A stretch of 10,450 nt of DNA from Neonectria sp. B-13 (taxonomy: Eukaryota > Ascomycota > Sordariomycetes > Hypocreales > Nectriaceae), in assembly GCA_002682825.1 (NCBI GenBank), contig NOKP01000108.1, forward strand, positions 8,489 to 18,938. Direction: 5' to 3'. Below the pieces are notes generated by a model. That model was not told where the DNA came from. It was given only the letters and a program-made list of their open reading frames with translations, and did no database searches. Each line of letters opens with the position of its first letter. The first letter of the stretch is position 1. Below, piece after piece: positions 1 through 7,943 of the stretch. Made by a program: the position numbers and the translations under genes.

Positions 1-181
1 ATATTACCTCTACACTCTGTCGCCTTTTGCAGTCGGTACAGATCTCCTCACCCTCATTCTTTATAGTTTTATGCTCTGGGGATGGACCTCTGCATTTGCC
101 CCATAGATCTGAGCACACTTCAATATCCTCGAACTGTATATGGCCACATACCCACTCCTTGTTTACCTGCTTGCAGCACAT
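1..181 (-). CDS. Small cysteine-rich CGH-type protein, partial (runs off left edge)
   Basis: Reading the minus strand from ATG at 181 gives 60 open codons to the window edge. The protein begins Met-Cys-Cys and has a Cys-Gly-His triplet (C12, H14), then C23, C30, and a C48-x2-C51 pair. This spacing resembles a common class of small fungal proteins that start with MC, carry a CGH motif and end with CxxC, probably binding zinc; no function is established for them. An in-frame ATG at 214 would add 11 residues, but a start at 181 matches the usual MC opening better. The frame is closed by TGA further upstream. It is transcribed divergently from the helicase at 1145. The C-terminus lies outside the window, so length and completeness are unknown. 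The overlapping plus-strand ORF is considered a shadow. Confidence 0.55.
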   Translation of the reverse strand, partial: MCCKQVNKEWVCGHIQFEDIEVCSDLWGKCRGPSPEHKTIKNEGEEICTDCKRRQSVEVI

Positions 182-644
182 ATATGTCAAGTTGAGTATC
201 CAGAAAGCCACCATTTGCTCACGAGACTTCTTGCTTCCAATAGACTCGTTGCAGGTTCAGTGCTTAGGTGACATGACGTTTAGTACAAAGGTGGAAACCC
301 ACTCTGTTACAGTTTGAGGGATTACTTACGTTAATATTACCTGGTAGTAATACAAAGGTGTGCAATGAACTGCTGTTGAGGTTGGAAACCGTCCAGACGA
401 GTTCCAATGAAGGCTGGTCGCTTTATGTGGTGAAATGCCCAGGAAACAAGACTACTTGAGGAGAAGAAGAGTCGACGGGGTGGGTGAAAGTCAAAAGGGT
501 GGTGGCAGGTCGGGGTTTACAAAGCCTTGAAGGGTCAGGGCGTCATTTTTGAGACACCTTCTGCTTCTCGCGATGCAATTGGTCACCCGCCACCGTAGAA
601 AGACCTTCACGCGATGGCCGGTGCGCTTGATGGTGTGCAGTGGT

Positions 645-676
645 TGAGTGAAGTGAAAGGTGAGTGAAGTGAAAGG
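645..676. repeat. Perfect 16-bp tandem duplication
   Basis: The unit TGAGTGAAGTGAAAGG occurs twice head to tail, at 645-660 and 661-676, without mismatch. It lies in non-coding DNA between the divergent genes. It could be a slippage product or a paired regulatory site; the sequence alone does not decide. Confidence 0.9.
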
Positions 677-1049
677 GCATGAGCTGATTGGACCAAAAAG
701 GGAGCAAGGAACGGCTGAACAAAAGCAAAAAGAAAAACCCCCCCCAAACACAAAACGCTGAGCCACCACCACCATGTAACGACAAGCAGATGCACATACT
801 TGTAGAAGGATGAATTCAAAGTATACTTCCAAAGACAAAGAGTGAAGAGAGACATCCATTAGAACGAGAAGAGTGTATTCCTGCCCTTGTGAGTTACCCG
901 ACTCAAAAGCCTCACAGTCAGCCTCACATATTTGCTTATGTATAAAACAGAAGGTAAACAATTAGCCTTTGCGCTGCTAGCGGGTTTGTAAAAAAAAGGG
1001 GGTAAAGGTCTCTAGAGTGTAAAATGAAGAACCCATGTCCCTTCCTTTA

Positions 1050-1081
1050 TTCCTCCCTTAGGTCCTTCCTCCCTTAGGTCC
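1050..1081. repeat. Perfect 16-bp tandem duplication upstream of helicase
   Basis: The unit TTCCTCCCTTAGGTCC occurs twice, at 1050-1065 and 1066-1081, ending about 63 bp before the chosen helicase ATG. It is a pyrimidine-rich tract of the kind often seen in fungal core promoters, followed by a TA-rich stretch. It is not a telomeric repeat. Confidence 0.9.
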
Positions 1082-1144
1082 TCACTCACTCTCTACATAT
1101 ATATATGTTTGTGTACACGCATGCACTATATACATACTTCTAGT

Positions 1145-1600
1145 ATGTTGTTAGACACTCTCCAATATGACCCTGACCATCGGGTTGTCGTCTGCCGGCC
1201 GTGCGGGACATGTCTAGTCCCCAAGGCGGCAAGTTGGAGGAGCCACCTGCGGGCCGAGCCGCACCGAATGAGGGGCGACGAGCTAAGGACGACCATTGAG
1301 CTCTTATTGAGTTACGACCTGCGCCCAGTAGAGGAGCTCCGGCAGTGGAGGCCAGATAGGACGAGACCCTGCCGGCCGATCGAGGGTCCCGCCGTCTTTA
1401 CCGGCTACTGCTGTACGCGCGATGGCTGCAACTACTGCACGCGGAGGCTCGCCAAGATGCACCAGCACATGCCAACACATGGTATGAAGGCCTCACAGCA
1501 CCGGGAGGCCGTCCCCCTCTGGCGAGGCTGCAGGGTCCAGACGTATTCCACAGCAAAGGGCCGCATCGACTACTTCATCGTTGAGGGTCCATCGTCATCG
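1145..1600 (+). other. OrsD-like (DUF3505) double zinc-finger domain of the helicase
   Basis: Numbered from the ATG at 1145, the first finger has C17-x2-C20 with H34 and H40. The second lies after Gly-Tyr at 87-88 and has C90-x4-C95 with H108-x3-H112. The block closes with a VQTY...YFIV segment. This order (CxxC, HL..H, GYxC, H...H, then WxxxxVQTF-like) is that of the fungal OrsD domain, found in OrsD of the orsellinic acid cluster and at the N-terminus of many fungal RecQ-like proteins. A DNA- or RNA-binding role is inferred from the metal ligands. Confidence 0.75.
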
Positions 1601-3177
1601 TCATCGTCAGCGTCGAGAGGGGAGGCGTCAGTGCTCGGATTTCTCACGCCGCCGTTATCGCAGGAGGAGGGGAAGCTATTTGATGGGCTAAAGGCAGATA
1701 TTGTCCAGGCATCCCGCGACCTAGAGGAGAAGGCCGAGGTCGTGCAGGACGCCGGGGAGTCACGAGCAGACCGAGTCCCCTGGCTCGTCCATACTGGCTT
1801 CCCTACCCATATGCGGGGGCTCCGGGATGCCGAGATTCAGTCATCGTATTCACTTCCGCCGAAGAAGCTCCTGGACCTAGGCGGGGACGGCAGCAGCAAA
1901 GGGGAGGCGGACACAGACCTGATCCGCATCACTATCGCGGCCGAGGCCGTCCTCAGGGACGCATACAAGCTCTGCAGCGACAAGTCACTTGATCGGAAGA
2001 TGACACAGCAGCGGGCCAAGAGGCTAAATGAGTTTCGTGATACGGCGGCTCAAGTAACGGCAAGCCCAGCGGATTCCGCAGCTTCAAGAACGAGTCCTCG
2101 CTGACTTCGTACTTCCGGAGGATGAAGCAGCTTCTCGTGTACTATTATCGAGTCGTTTTCCGCGAGGATGGCCACTTCACCAGGGAGAAAGCGGACCAGG
2201 TGTTGCCGCGGGACGTCATCGAGCCGACACCCCAGCAGCAGAGGGCCATGGAAGGCATCATCGACGCCCTGCGAGAACAAGACGAGAGGGCGAAGGGAAA
2301 ATCAGCCGACGAGGAAGATGAGGACGAGCGCGACGCAGAACTGAAGCACGCCATTCGCAACTTCTATATAACCCTAATCTGCCAGACGGTCGGGAGCAGG
2401 CCGTTCCGGTCTGCCGTACTAAGCTTTTGCGCCATGCTCAGCCGGAAAAAGGCATTGATACGGCGAGAGGCGAATGGTGACGAGCAGCGCAAACGGGCCG
2501 TCTGGAACGAGCCAGGCAACTTCAACAGCAACTTATCCGCACTCACGTGGACTGCCCAGCTCGTTCTGTTCGACTTCGTATGCTTCCAGAAGCAGGATGA
2601 TAAGGACGAGATACCCGAACTGCTGGATAAGATATGCAAGAAGTACTTCCAGCAGATGGCAGAGACGCCCTTCGGTCATATCTTGCAGTGGCGGCTCTAC
2701 CTCTTCGCAGCCTCTAGTACCGATCTTGCTAAAACCAGGCCCGCTGGTCTCTTGACGGGCAGACGATCGACTACATGGGAACCAAGCTCCACATGGAGCA
2801 GGTATCACAGCTGGTCGTGTCGGAGTTTCGTCAGGCGCACTCGCTTCTGTACGATGAGCTGTTGTTCGGGGCGAAGGACATTGCCCCGATCGAAGCGTGG
2901 AGGCTGCATGACGACCTAGACCTCGACGACTACGGTGGCTCATGGCTGACGGACGAGGGGAATGCCGAGATACTGGAGGGAGGGAGCACAGGGTGCCCTG
3001 CTCCGGCAGATCGAAGCACGGGCTGATTTGCGACAGGTATTTGTGCGAACGGATCAGGACGGCGGGACCCGTCTCTGCCCCAAGGCGATAGCCATCTACG
3101 AGGCACACGTGCAAGAGTTTTTGAAGCGGATGGTGACGCTTGTGCTAGTTCCGCCGGGTCCTCCGGTGCGATCGCCG

Positions 3178-3780
3178 GAGCTGCTTTCCATCACTTACGT
3201 CAACACGGGTTCTCATCGTCGGTCCATATTGATATGGGAGAAGTTGGTCATGGTACACGTGCGGTATCACAAGAGCCAGGAACAGACTGGTGCCGAGAAG
3301 GATAACATCCGCTTCCTGCCTCCGGCGATCGGAGACCTGCTCTTGACGTATCTAGCTCTCGTGCCGCAGCTGCGCCAGGTCTTCCTTCGTCAGAGCAGAC
3401 CCGGCGCCCTGCTCTCCCCGTGCCTGTGGTCGAAGCTGGACGGTGAAGCCTGGAGGGATACTGCGGTCTCATCCTGCCTCCGCAAAGCGTGCGCGCGCGC
3501 CGAGGTGCCACAATTCCAGGTGGCGTGGTGGCGCCAGGCTGCTGCCTCTATAACGAAGGAGAAGTTCAGCGCCAAGGAGCAGGCCAACTTCGATCTAGAG
3601 GAGATTGCAGCATCGGAGGAGGTCGAGGACGAGGCGGACCTCGCGTACCTTGCCGGGATGAGCAACCATAGCTACCGGACGTTCAACCATGCCTATGCTG
3701 GCAGCACAACCCTGACTATGACTACGCTGCTTCACCGTGCCCGTCGGGCATCGCAAAGCTGGAGCTCCCTATTCCGGGTG
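3178..3780 (+). other. Tyrosine-recombinase-like region of the helicase
   Basis: Between the helical region and the helicase core lies a stretch with recombinase-like landmarks. A basic HRR segment is followed by a beta-hairpin-like YHKS...TGAEK with His and Lys at 3268-3273 and then RFLP. Next is WWRQ with Arg at 3532-3534, in the place of the HxxR box. Last is NHSYRTFNHAYA, with His at 3667-3669 and Tyr at 3694-3696, in the place of the final G-H...Y nucleophile box. The order Arg, Lys, Arg, His, Tyr fits the tyrosine-recombinase fold used by Cryptons and Starship captains. The first Arg is uncertain. The family assignment is inference from motif order only. Confidence 0.45.
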
Positions 3781-3930
3781 GACCAACTCCTCCAGGGTAA
3801 GCGGCCACGGACGGTATCGGAGACGCAGACGCAGGGGCTGCTCAGTGCCTGCAAGAAGACGCGGTTTCGCATAAGGCCAGCCGCAAAAGAGGATGGTCTT
3901 GTCGCGGTAGCTCGCAGGCTACACAATGAC

Positions 3931-4869
3931 CCGGAATTGGAGCTACGCCGTCCCGGTCAGAGGGATGCTATGTTGGCGACCATGGGCCCGCAGCCGGCCG
4001 AGCAGGTCATCGTCGTCCTTGCCACTGGATCGGGCAAGACGCTGATAGTGATGGTCGCGGCCGCACTGGAAGGTGCTGCGACAACTATGTTAATACTGCC
4101 CACCGTAGCTCTACGCAGCAATATGCTCGGTTGCTTTGATAAGGTTGAGCTGAAGCATTATGTCTGGTCTCTAGGCTTGATAAAATCGGTGCTGCTTGTC
4201 ATTGTCTCTGTTGAGGCAGCCTGTATGGAAGGGTTTCTTGAGTATGCCAACCGGCTAGCAGACTGACAGCGGCTGGATTGGATTGTGATTGATGAGTGCT
4301 ATTTGATGATTATGGTGAGTGACTATCGGCGATGTATGTCGCAATTGGCCTGGTACGTGCGGCGAGTTCGGACGCAGACGGTGTGGCTGACGGCGACACT
4401 TCCACCGATCTACCAGGAGGTTTTCATCGAGCATAATAAGCTCGTGCGGCCGCACATCGTCAGAGAGTCAACGAACCGGGCCAACATACGATACATCGTC
4501 CGGCGAGAGCGAGGCTTAGGCACCTTGTGTGAGAGGGCAGCCAGTCTTGTACGATCATGCTGGGCCCGGACAGACCTGTTCGAAAGCGAGAAGGATAGGA
4601 TCATTCTCTACTGTCCGACGAAGGACCTTGTAACTGAGCTTGCCAACATGCTGGGCTGCCCATAATACACGGCCGACTCTGGCACAGAGGAGGAGAAGGA
4701 AGCGGTCATTGAGCGATGGCTCAATGCCATTAACCCGCCCGCCATCGTAGCCACGTCGGCACTCGGCCCTGGGTTCGACTATCCACATGTACGATGGGTC
4801 ATCCACGTCGGGGCCCCAAGCCTGATGACGGACTTCTCGCAGGAGTCAGGCAGAGCTGGCCGGGACGGT
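3931..4869 (+). other. RecQ-type DEAH/DECH helicase core
   Basis: The motifs of a superfamily 2 RecQ helicase appear in order: a Q-motif-like LRRPGQRDAM (about 3946), Walker A ATGSGKT at 4021-4041, motif Ia LILPTVALR, motif II DECY at 4291-4302, motif III WLTATLPP at about 4384-4407, motif IV around ILYCPTKDL, motif V IVATSALGPGFDYP at about 4744-4785, and motif VI QESGRAGRDG at 4840-4869. Motif II normally reads DECH or DEAH; here its His is Tyr, which would probably impair coupling of ATP hydrolysis. Stops at 4264 and 4663 interrupt the domain. The WLTATLPP and DFSQESGRAGRDG wording is typical of the telomere-linked fungal group. Confidence 0.9.
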
Positions 4870-4949
4870 AAAGTAGCAGAATCTATCGTATTGCTCAGTG
4901 CGGCCTGGAAGCCGCAGCTGGACCGGCCACTAGGCGCAGACGCGGAGGC

Positions 4950-5691
4950 CATGCAGCTATGCCTCACGCAACAGCACTGTTCACGCGGCATCATGAGTCA
5001 ATTTCTCGATGTAAAGTCAGAATGGCGGTGGTGCATGGAGGGCGATGAGCTTTGCAGCGTCTGCCCTGAGCATCACAGCCAACGTCGATCACCCGACATT
5101 GAGTTCCACCTTCCACGACCCGCAGCAGAAGGGGCGGGCCAGGAGGATGTTGATCAGAGCCTCATCGCCAGCGAGATGGTTTTTACTGGACCAGGCGAGA
5201 TCCTTCGACAAGCTCGAGTATGTGACGAGGTGCTGAGTCAGTACGAGAGGGATCTCGAGACGATGATGGGCTGCTGTCTGTATTGCCGAGTGGAGGGGAA
5301 ACCGTTCGAGCACGCGAGCACAGCATGTGCACGACGCCACGACTGGATTCGGGCGAAGCAGAACGCGCTTCGCGACTGCCAGAGCAGGAACAAGGAGTGG
5401 ATGGATCGATATGTTGTCTGCTGGAAATGCTACCAGCCACAGGAGATCTGCCGGGCGGCGGACCCAGAATTTGACGGGGACAGTGCATGTCGATTCCCAG
5501 ACATGGTAATGCCTCTTTGTTTCAAGGCTTTTAGTCGGCGAGGTCGTACTAAGTGGTTTTTAAAGCATTTCAATCAGAGGATTAAAACTTGTCATGAGTA
5601 TATGTTATGGCTTGGTAAGACCACTTCACTGGGAGGCAGTAGGTGTGCACAGGCCAACCGCGTGGCAGCGCTCTTGTTGGTTGAGCTCGGT
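4950..5691 (+). other. RecQ zinc-binding region and family-specific cysteine-rich C-terminal tail
   Basis: After motif VI comes a Cys set with C-x5-C-S-R-G, then FLD and CMEGDELCSVC, the layout of the RecQ-Ct zinc-binding module (R..I..FLD..C....C..C). Further on, a second Cys-rich block contains GCCLYCRVEG, then YVVCWKCYQPQEICR, CRFPDMVMPLCF, and a closing YMLWLGKTTSLGGSRC...ALLLVEL. I recall this tail as characteristic of fungal telomere-linked RecQ proteins; its function is unknown. From about 5500 the base composition becomes visibly more AT-rich than the rest of the gene while the frame remains open to TGA 5692. Confidence 0.7.
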
Positions 5692-5741
5692 TGAGGAAAA
5701 TGGTTGTCCGTATAAGGAAGTACATATGCTTAGTTACTCTA

Positions 5742-5781
5742 ACGTATGTGATAAGTGAGCCGATCAACCAAGTGAGCCGAT
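5742..5781 (+). repeat. Left terminal inverted repeat (40 bp)
   Basis: It begins ACGTATGTGATAAGTGAGCC and matches the reverse complement of 7564-7603 without mismatch, diverging at the next base. It contains AAGTGAGCCGAT twice (5753-5764 and 5770-5781), 17 bp apart, a likely pair of transposase-binding sites. Confidence 0.97.
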
Positions 5782-5866
5782 TACTTTCCCTTAACCATTA
5801 AGACAAGAACCAAGATAAAAACACAACAAAGCATCTAATCAATTAAAACTAAGTGCTCTACTCTTC

Positions 5867-6073
5867 CTAAGAAGTCTCAATAACAACTTGACATGTTCTT
5901 GCATTATGACCAGTCTTGCTGCACACTCTACAATGCCTTTCCCTTGGTTGCGCTGACCCTCCTTGACTACGACTCCCCGATGATTCGGCCACTACCTGCG
6001 CATCAACGTCCTTCTGATCAATTTCATCCCTTCCCTCATCTAAAGTCATCTTCCCTCCTTTACGTAGGCGGGT
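5867..6073 (-). pseudogene. Displaced C-terminal tail of the Fot1 transposase with CCHC zinc knuckle
   Basis: In the frame one base off from the main transposase, the code continues after the A-run as TRLRKGGKMTLDEG, typical of the Fot1-group C-terminal region. It ends in a zinc knuckle, CRVCSKTGHNARTC, of the C-x2-C-x4-H-x4-C form, before a stop at 5867. Joined across the run the protein would be about 545 residues, the usual Fot1 length. The break is explained by one extra A (seven expected, eight present). Polymerase slippage on the run could still yield some full-length product; that is speculation. Confidence 0.8.
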
Positions 6074-7505
6074 TTTTTTTCACTCTACGCCGTTTACTGA
6101 GAGTTTCATTTGCCTGTCGAAGGATCTGGTTCTCAGACTTCAATAATGCTATTTGATGCATTATTGCCTTTGTTCCCTTAGAAAATGACTCAAGTGCCTC
6201 AAGGATAGATGCCGGAGAGCTGCTTTGATGCCTTCTAACTCGTCTTTTGAGGTATTCAGACTGCGAGCTGGCCTCAAGCACAGTCTTTGGGGTCTTTGAG
6301 ACCCAAGGGTCAGGGAGGCTGACCTCCTCCTCAACCGGTGTTGGAGTCCGTAGCTGCACATCAAGCTTTGATATGACATTTTCTGGGTCTAAAGGAGCAA
6401 GTCCAGCCCCTCGAAAACCCCCTTTGATATTGCTCTCTGTCATGGCGGCTTGGTGGGCAGCATAAAAGGCCGGAAAGAACTCAGTCTTTGAAACATGGGT
6501 TATAGAGCATCTGATCAATTGATCAATTTCTTGACCGTAGGCTTTTTTAAGCGGCCCAAAGCACCCAACATCAAGAGGCTGAAGTAGATGAGACGAATGA
6601 GGTGGCATACAAAGCGTAATGATGTGGTTCTCTTCGCAATATTTCTCAAAGTTGACTGAGTGGTGACTTTCGTGCCCATCGAGGATCAGAAGACGATAGC
6701 GGCCAGTTGATCGGGCCTTTGTATGCCGACCAAAGTGCTTAAGCCACTCAAGACCTGTCTCATTGTCGGTCCAGCCATTTTGAGTCGTCGCAATAGCCCA
6801 ATCGCCTGGGAGGTTGCTTTCCTGGTACCAGCTGGCGAGGTGATATTGGCCTGCAACCACGATGAACGGCTGGATCGCCCAGCCTTCTGCATTGATCGCC
6901 TGAATGACTGTAACCCATTCCCGGTTTCCAGGCTGGACTGATTTCGGGTTTCCACGCCTATCTGCGCCTGTGACGACCATTCCGCTTGCGATCATGCCCA
7001 TCATAAAGCCGGTCTCATCAAAGTTGTAGATATCAGCTAGGTTGATACCATATTTCGCGATTATGTTCTCCACGAGCCGGAACCAATCGCGAATAATAGT
7101 TGGATCTTCGCATTTGGCCCTCTGATAGTCGTATTTACGAAAAAAACGCGTCTTGAGCTCTGGTTGTCGCCTGACGAAGTTAGAAGCCCAGCGCTTGCCG
7201 ACAGGTGATGCGTCGCGGTCAGCGAGCAGTCGGTTGGCCATTTCTTCAACACCACGGAGTCGAGGGGAAAACCCCCGCGAACCTAGGTCGAGAATGAATT
7301 GAATAATGATCTGTTCCTCTAGATCAGATAGTCTGCGTGATTTAGGGATAGTATCACGTCGAGAAAGAATGCCATTATGTCGGGCATGCAGGTTCGTATA
7401 AGAGACTTGGTAGATCTTTGCAGCGCGTCGGAGACTGAGTTTTGGGTCATTTTGATAAGCTTGAAGTGCAAGAAGGATATTAGCCTCTTGATTTGATTGT
7501 GGCAT
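6060..7505 (-). CDS. Fot1/pogo transposase, main open frame (DDE_1)
   Basis: The 481-residue protein would cut and paste the surrounding element in the nucleus. Residues about 1-50 form a Psq-type helix-turn-helix (LRRAAKIYQVSYTNLHAR), and 55-125 a CENP-B/Tc5-type helix-turn-helix containing GKRWASNFVRR. The DDE_1 catalytic triad is visible: D163 in NFDETGF, D276 in LLILDGHESHHS, and D312 in SSHLLQPLDVGCFGPLK. A Leu/Ile-rich segment near 455-470 could form a coiled coil and is followed by a basic KRRRVKK stretch, a likely nuclear signal. Fot1 transposases are about 540 residues; this frame ends early because a run of eight A (6073-6080) shifts it, so the C-terminal zinc knuckle is lost. Start ATG at 7505 lies 58 bp inside the right inverted repeat. 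Confidence 0.9.
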   Translation of the reverse strand: MPQSNQEANILLALQAYQNDPKLSLRRAAKIYQVSYTNLHARHNGILSRRDTIPKSRRLSDLEEQIIIQFILDLGSRGFSPRLRGVEEMANRLLADRDASPVGKRWASNFVRRQPELKTRFFRKYDYQRAKCEDPTIIRDWFRLVENIIAKYGINLADIYNFDETGFMMGMIASGMVVTGADRRGNPKSVQPGNREWVTVIQAINAEGWAIQPFIVVAGQYHLASWYQESNLPGDWAIATTQNGWTDNETGLEWLKHFGRHTKARSTGRYRLLILDGHESHHSVNFEKYCEENHIITLCMPPHSSHLLQPLDVGCFGPLKKAYGQEIDQLIRCSITHVSKTEFFPAFYAAHQAAMTESNIKGGFRGAGLAPLDPENVISKLDVQLRTPTPVEEEVSLPDPWVSKTPKTVLEASSQSEYLKRRVRRHQSSSPASILEALESFSKGTKAIMHQIALLKSENQILRQANETLSKRRRVKKNPPT

Positions 7506-7563
7506 GTTTTGTGGTTGACAAATTGGTGATTGAATTGATGGAGGAGAGATTGAGGGATTTTTG

Positions 7564-7603
7564 ATCGGCTCACTTGGTTGATCGGCTCACTTATCACATA
7601 CGT
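7564..7603 (-). repeat. Right terminal inverted repeat (40 bp)
   Basis: It is the exact inverted copy of 5742-5781, including the doubled 12-bp internal motif, and is followed directly by the TA target duplication at 7604-7605. Confidence 0.97.
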
Positions 7604-7605
7604 TA

Positions 7606-7943
7606 TCCCCAGCCCTTATTCGTCAGAGCTAGTGCTTGTAGGGACAAATGGCTCTGTCATTGAATGCGGTCGCGGGCGCGCGACAATAAATCCACCATAG
7701 CGATGCACGGCAAAAGAAGCAGCCAGAAGTTCAATCAAACAGTAAATAAGATGCTCCCACCAAGATGATACATTTTATCCTTCTCTGCCCTTTGTCTTTC
7801 GCTGCTAAGGGGAAATAGAGAGTAGAAAACAATCCGGTATCCGTGACTGGCTCATCTCGGGATACTACTATTACGGACGTGCATCAACTGAATAGCAACA
7901 CAACACTAGAAAGTAGCAATTTTTCCATTATTTGGAAGTCTAG
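7606..7943. other. Intergenic stretch between two transposons, no gene seen
   Basis: This was presumably continuous with the helicase 3' flank (5695-5739) before the Fot1 insertion. It includes a short GC-rich patch (GGTCGCGGGCGCGCGAC, about 7669-7685) in otherwise AT-leaning DNA. The plus-strand open frame beginning near 7843 overlaps the end of the pogo relic and shows no domain. No RNA gene was recognised. Confidence 0.6.

Larger units (their letters stand above)
182..1144. other. Divergent intergenic region, no supported gene
   Basis: This stretch separates the cysteine-rich gene from the helicase, so it should hold both promoters. The longest open frames (minus strand, about 490-960) give compositionally odd proteins rich in Phe, Cys and Ser with no recognisable motif, and are not accepted. 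Visible content is a run of eight C at 738-745, two unrelated 16-bp tandem duplications (645-676 and 1050-1081), and an alternating AT tract at about 1096-1106, just upstream of the helicase start. No tRNA or other RNA gene was recognised. Confidence 0.6.
1145..5694 (+). pseudogene. OrsD-type zinc finger / recombinase-like / RecQ helicase fusion, telomere-linked helicase family, broken
   Basis: One gene of about 1,515 codons is spread over consecutive frames. The start at 1145 (A at -3, protein MLLDTLQYDP) is preferred over ATG 1121. Order: OrsD-like C2H2 domain, a Ser-rich linker with a TCGTCA triple repeat (1592-1609), a long helical region, a recombinase-like region, the RecQ core, a RecQ zinc site and a Cys-rich tail, ending at TGA 5692-5694. 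It matches fungal telomere-linked RecQ-type helicases by recall of family motifs, not by a search. Breaks: one base lost near 2040; one A lost from the A-run at 2731-2734; one base gained near 2976-2985; TGA at 4264-4266; TAA at 4663-4665. Similarity continues across every break, so these are lesions and not gene ends. No plausible splice sites remove them. As read it cannot make full-length protein, unless some breaks are sequencing errors. Confidence 0.88.
5742..7603 (-). mobile_element. Fot1/pogo-family DNA transposon, complete ends (1,862 bp)
   Basis: The element is bounded by 40-bp perfect terminal inverted repeats (5742-5781 and 7564-7603) and flanked on both sides by the dinucleotide TA (5740-5741 and 7604-7605), the target duplication of the Tc1/mariner/pogo superfamily. 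It encodes a minus-strand transposase with a CENP-B-type DNA-binding region and a DDE_1 catalytic domain. The size and single gene fit the Fot1 group of ascomycetes. Identical inverted repeats and a nearly intact gene suggest a fairly recent insertion. It sits 45 bp after the helicase stop, so it did not disrupt that coding region. Confidence 0.95.

Noticed and set aside
27..317. Plus-strand 96-residue open frame
   Set aside because: It lies antisense to the cysteine-rich CGH reading and shows no domain; the minus-strand frame has a recognisable Cys/His pattern.
491..961. Minus-strand 156-residue open frame and two overlapping ones
   Set aside because: Composition follows simple GT- and T-rich DNA, three frames are open at once, and no motif is seen.
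1050..1081. Telomere-like repeat because of CCCTTAGG
   Set aside because: Only two copies, 16-bp unit, and not CCCTAA; no interstitial telomeric array is present.
2036..2110. Intron explaining the first frame change in the helicase
   Set aside because: Conserved-looking sequence resumes within a few codons, leaving no room for a normal intron; a one-base loss explains it better.
2727..2740. Programmed -1 frameshift at the A-run
   Set aside because: The local sequence does not form a standard X XXY YYZ slippery heptamer, and other lesions in the gene make decay simpler.
5893..6156. Plus-strand open frame over the transposase tail
   Set aside because: Antisense shadow of the zinc-knuckle coding region.
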